Shown here one piece after another: positions 61,849 to 64,000 of a stretch of 64,000 nt of DNA (positions are counted from its first letter, which is position 1; every line of letters starts with the position of its first letter). A program made the position numbers and the translations under genes. Source of the stretch: an uncultured Lachnospiraceae bacterium (GTDB lineage: Bacteria; Bacillota; Clostridia; Lachnospirales; Lachnospiraceae); contig CACWQH010000003.1 in assembly GCA_902762955.1 (NCBI GenBank), forward strand, positions 17,990 through 81,989, written 5' to 3'. The notes under the pieces are model-generated. The model worked only from the letters and a program-made list of their open reading frames with translations, ran no database searches and had not been told where the DNA came from.

Positions 61849-63027
61849 ATGGATCAGGGATTAATTATAATTATTATTGCAGTTGTCTTTGTTTTTGGAA
61901 TATATTTTCTTAGATATATTTTGAAAAATTTAATGAATAAAGGTTTTGATGCCATAGAAAATTCGGCACGAAAAAATAAAAATATAAAGAAAGGTCCGGA
62001 GATTATACGTCTTGCAGATATGTATCCTGACCTTGCTGCAAGACATTATCAGGCAGGTACAGCTTATGAAATAAATCCAATACTTTTAACTTCGGAAGGT
62101 GTAAACCTACAGCCTGCCGCAAATCCTTATATACAGTCTGATATGTATGAACAGCAGGGAATAACCGCAGAACAGCCCGGTGCAAATCCTTATGTACAGC
62201 CAAATGCCGGTATTCAGAGTAATCCATATATGGCATCGGGTCCATATATGCAGGGAAATCCATATATGGCAGCGGGACCGTACGTTCAAGCTAATCCTTA
62301 TATGGCAGCAGGACCGTACGTTCAGGGCAATCCGTACCTTGATCCTTCCGTACAGGAAGAGTATAAGACTATGAAAAGAGAAAGACGTACAAAACGTCTG
62401 AAAGTAGCTGCGAAAATTTTTACAATACTCGGAATACTTATAAATATTATACCGTTTATCGGATTTGTTTTTATGGTGTCGCCAAGATACAGAGATGATA
62501 CTGATGATTTCAATGGCATTTATGAAAATGGTATGTTTAAAATTGTTTTGATTTTGATAGGTGTTTCTCTTGCGGCATATATAGTGCTCTTAATTTCAAA
62601 ACGTATCCTTTATACCGCTTTTTATCCTGTATTTACTGTATTGCTGAGTGTACTGTTCTTAATTATAACAAATAATTTTGTTTCTGCTTATAGAGAAGAT
62701 AATTTAAAAAGATTTGGATATGAGGGTGTATCGGGATATATAAAGCGTGCGCAGGATGCATGTGTAATATTGGTTGTACTTTCAATATTGATATTTATAT
62801 GTATGTTGTTATATAATATCAAAGGCTTTAAATGGGTATTGTGGCTTAACCTTTTATTTGGAGCAGGAGCAGTACTTTTCGGAGCTATTGCTATAGGTCA
62901 GATAAGCAATATTGCCGATGGTATGTTCTATATGGCTGGCAATTACTTTGGTTACAGTCTTTTAGTACTTTTATATGCATTTGCGTATAAAGAAAATAAT
63001 AAACCTTTGATAAATGGCAGGGCATGA
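61849..63027 (+). CDS. Membrane protein with Pro/Tyr/Ala-rich repeat linker
   Basis: It has 392 residues. An N-terminal helix (about 3-25) is followed by a basic stretch, and residues about 80-165 form a linker with NPYMAAGPYVQ-type repeats. The C-terminal half has about six membrane helices (between 185 and 385). RBS AAAAGGAG. No enzyme motif. The repeat-bearing linker parallels those of its neighbours. Confidence 0.78.
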   Translation: MDQGLIIIIIAVVFVFGIYFLRYILKNLMNKGFDAIENSARKNKNIKKGPEIIRLADMYPDLAARHYQAGTAYEINPILLTSEGVNLQPAANPYIQSDMYEQQGITAEQPGANPYVQPNAGIQSNPYMASGPYMQGNPYMAAGPYVQANPYMAAGPYVQGNPYLDPSVQEEYKTMKRERRTKRLKVAAKIFTILGILINIIPFIGFVFMVSPRYRDDTDDFNGIYENGMFKIVLILIGVSLAAYIVLLISKRILYTAFYPVFTVLLSVLFLIITNNFVSAYREDNLKRFGYEGVSGYIKRAQDACVILVVLSILIFICMLLYNIKGFKWVLWLNLLFGAGAVLFGAIAIGQISNIADGMFYMAGNYFGYSLLVLLYAFAYKENNKPLINGRA

Positions 63028-63091
63028 TGAGTGGTACATCTTATTTTCAAATGTATTTTTACAGATAAAAGAGAGAGGAAGGTAAAGGAAC

Positions 63092-64000
63092 ATGCAACAA
63101 TCTTATGCGGGAAAGGATATTGTTAAGTTTATAGCAGCAATTTTGTGGCTTGTTATGGGCATCATTTATTTAACATATGTATTTGATGCTTTTGATGCAA
63201 TGGGGGATCTTAAACCATATAAACAATATGGTGGCAGTTATTATAAACAGGCTATGGGACTTTATTGGATTATGGCTGCCATATATGCTTTGGCAGCGGT
63301 TATAACTATAGCAGCCATGATTTATATGATAAAAGAAGATGTAGATAAATTTGGTACTGTTATGTATTTATATGCAACAGGATATATCCTTGCGGTTGTA
63401 ATTATACTGGCTTATGCAAATTCTATATCTAACGGTTCGATTTTTGCATCATTTAAGTATCTTGATGTATCTGTGACAAAATATATTGTTGTTATAAGTC
63501 TGGCAGCCATACTTGTCGTGGCATCTATATATGCTGAGGGGATAAATTATAAAAAGGCAGGCAGAGGAGAACTGATCGCAGGAAAATCTTTTATACCGAT
63601 TGGAATATATTTATCAAGTTTTATCTGTATCCTGATTTTATCAAGTATGTTAAAGCATGATCTGGGTGATTATGTAGATGTTTCCGAGCTGTTTGGAAAT
63701 GCATTCAGATCACAAAGCGGTGGTGGAATAGCCCTTATAATAGGAATTCATGTAAGCTGTGGGTTATATATATTCTTAAGAGAAAAATATTTTGTCGGTG
63801 GTTCTTATGGCAGTATGGGTTATGGCGCCGGAGTCTATGGCATGTCACCTTACGGAAGAACAGGTTATGGAGCAGGTGCTATGGGTGTGCCTCCTTACGG
63901 TCAGACAGGATATGGTATGCCGCCTTATGGAGGAACAGGCTATGGAGCAGGTGCTCCGGGTATGGCTCCTTATGGTCAGACAGGATATGGTATACCACCT
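63092..64000 (+). CDS. Membrane protein with Gly/Tyr/Pro-rich tail (3' end outside window)
   Basis: An uninterrupted frame runs from ATG 63092 (RBS GGAAGGTAAAGGAA) to the window edge, 303 codons without a stop. It encodes six or so membrane helices (about 11-31, 55-78, 88-108, 124-143, 158-180, 204-223). The tail is repetitive and rich in Gly, Tyr and Pro (YGQTGYG, PPYGGTGYGAG). Not recognised. It continues the pattern of the preceding gene: hydrophobic domain plus Tyr/Pro repeats. Confidence 0.8.
   Translation, partial: MQQSYAGKDIVKFIAAILWLVMGIIYLTYVFDAFDAMGDLKPYKQYGGSYYKQAMGLYWIMAAIYALAAVITIAAMIYMIKEDVDKFGTVMYLYATGYILAVVIILAYANSISNGSIFASFKYLDVSVTKYIVVISLAAILVVASIYAEGINYKKAGRGELIAGKSFIPIGIYLSSFICILILSSMLKHDLGDYVDVSELFGNAFRSQSGGGIALIIGIHVSCGLYIFLREKYFVGGSYGSMGYGAGVYGMSPYGRTGYGAGAMGVPPYGQTGYGMPPYGGTGYGAGAPGMAPYGQTGYGIPP

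Noticed and set aside
1-64000. Prophage, insertion sequence or integrase
   Set aside because: No transposase, recombinase or phage structural gene is encoded; the only mobile-like signals are the short dispersed repeats and the rarA hairpin.

Overview
The window is AT-rich, mostly plus-strand DNA from a low-GC Gram-positive bacterium. The gene content points to an anaerobic, butyrate-producing clostridium of the Lachnospiraceae/Butyrivibrio-Roseburia type: a complete acetyl-CoA-to-butyryl-CoA operon (thl-crt-hbd-bcd-etfB-etfA), an alpha/beta-type small acid-soluble spore protein, a tig-clpP-clpX-engB cluster, a rho-rpmE-yqhQ-prmC-prfA cluster, DUF4364, DUF5688 and DUF1292 proteins, and strong ribosome binding sites (RBS, GGAGG type). 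The genus is inference; no rRNA or tRNA gene was seen.

Layout. 1-7.3 kb: an MreB-family gene, then the butyrate operon ending at a strong terminator. 7.3-12.4 kb: two minus-strand membrane-anchored proteins, a divergent promoter pair with a duplicated operator-like repeat, a YunG-Nudix fusion, a Cys-cluster protein, and the activated-methyl-cycle pair mtnN/luxS. 12.4-19.5 kb: a small basic/acidic protein, a 1955-residue cell-wall-anchored surface protein, and a spore protein. 19.7-24.2 kb: tig-clpP-clpX-engB facing a DUF4364 regulator. 24.4-31.1 kb: rho to prfA plus two uncharacterised genes. 31.1-36 kb: an orphan bioB behind a BirA-like operator, divergent from an SbcD/SbcC-like (YhaO/YhaN) nuclease-ATPase pair. 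36-42.8 kb: pepD, hisC, a DUF5688 gene, a cold-shock gene, a TetR plus stand-alone receiver pair, and rarA preceded by a roughly 100-nt hairpin. 42.9-48.1 kb: a MacAB-like efflux cassette with two adaptors. 48.3-50.7 kb: a SEC-C protein and a UvrD-family helicase. 50.7-51.1 kb: a 74-bp tandem array of hairpins. 51.1-55 kb: an AlgI-like acyltransferase, a DHHW protein and a lipoprotein (probable surface polysaccharide acylation). 55.1-57.9 kb: DUF1292, then a winged-helix membrane protein divergent from a response regulator that lacks its phospho-acceptor aspartate. 58-64 kb: a run of five membrane proteins, two with zinc ribbons and three with Gln/Asn/Pro/Tyr/Gly-rich repeats; the last runs off the window.

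How the parts work together. The first operon makes butyryl-CoA and, through Bcd-Etf, is expected to feed reduced ferredoxin to energy conservation. MtnN and LuxS detoxify S-adenosylhomocysteine and yield AI-2 precursor. Tig/ClpXP and Rho/RF1/PrmC/L31 are housekeeping for protein quality control, termination and translation. The least explained parts are the 74-bp hairpin array, the hairpin and shared motif around tetR/rarA, the 55.6-57.9 kb regulator pair, and the terminal membrane-protein cluster. Four GC-rich dispersed repeats related to each other lie between genes at about 22.9, 23.0, 31.1 and 58.7 kb.
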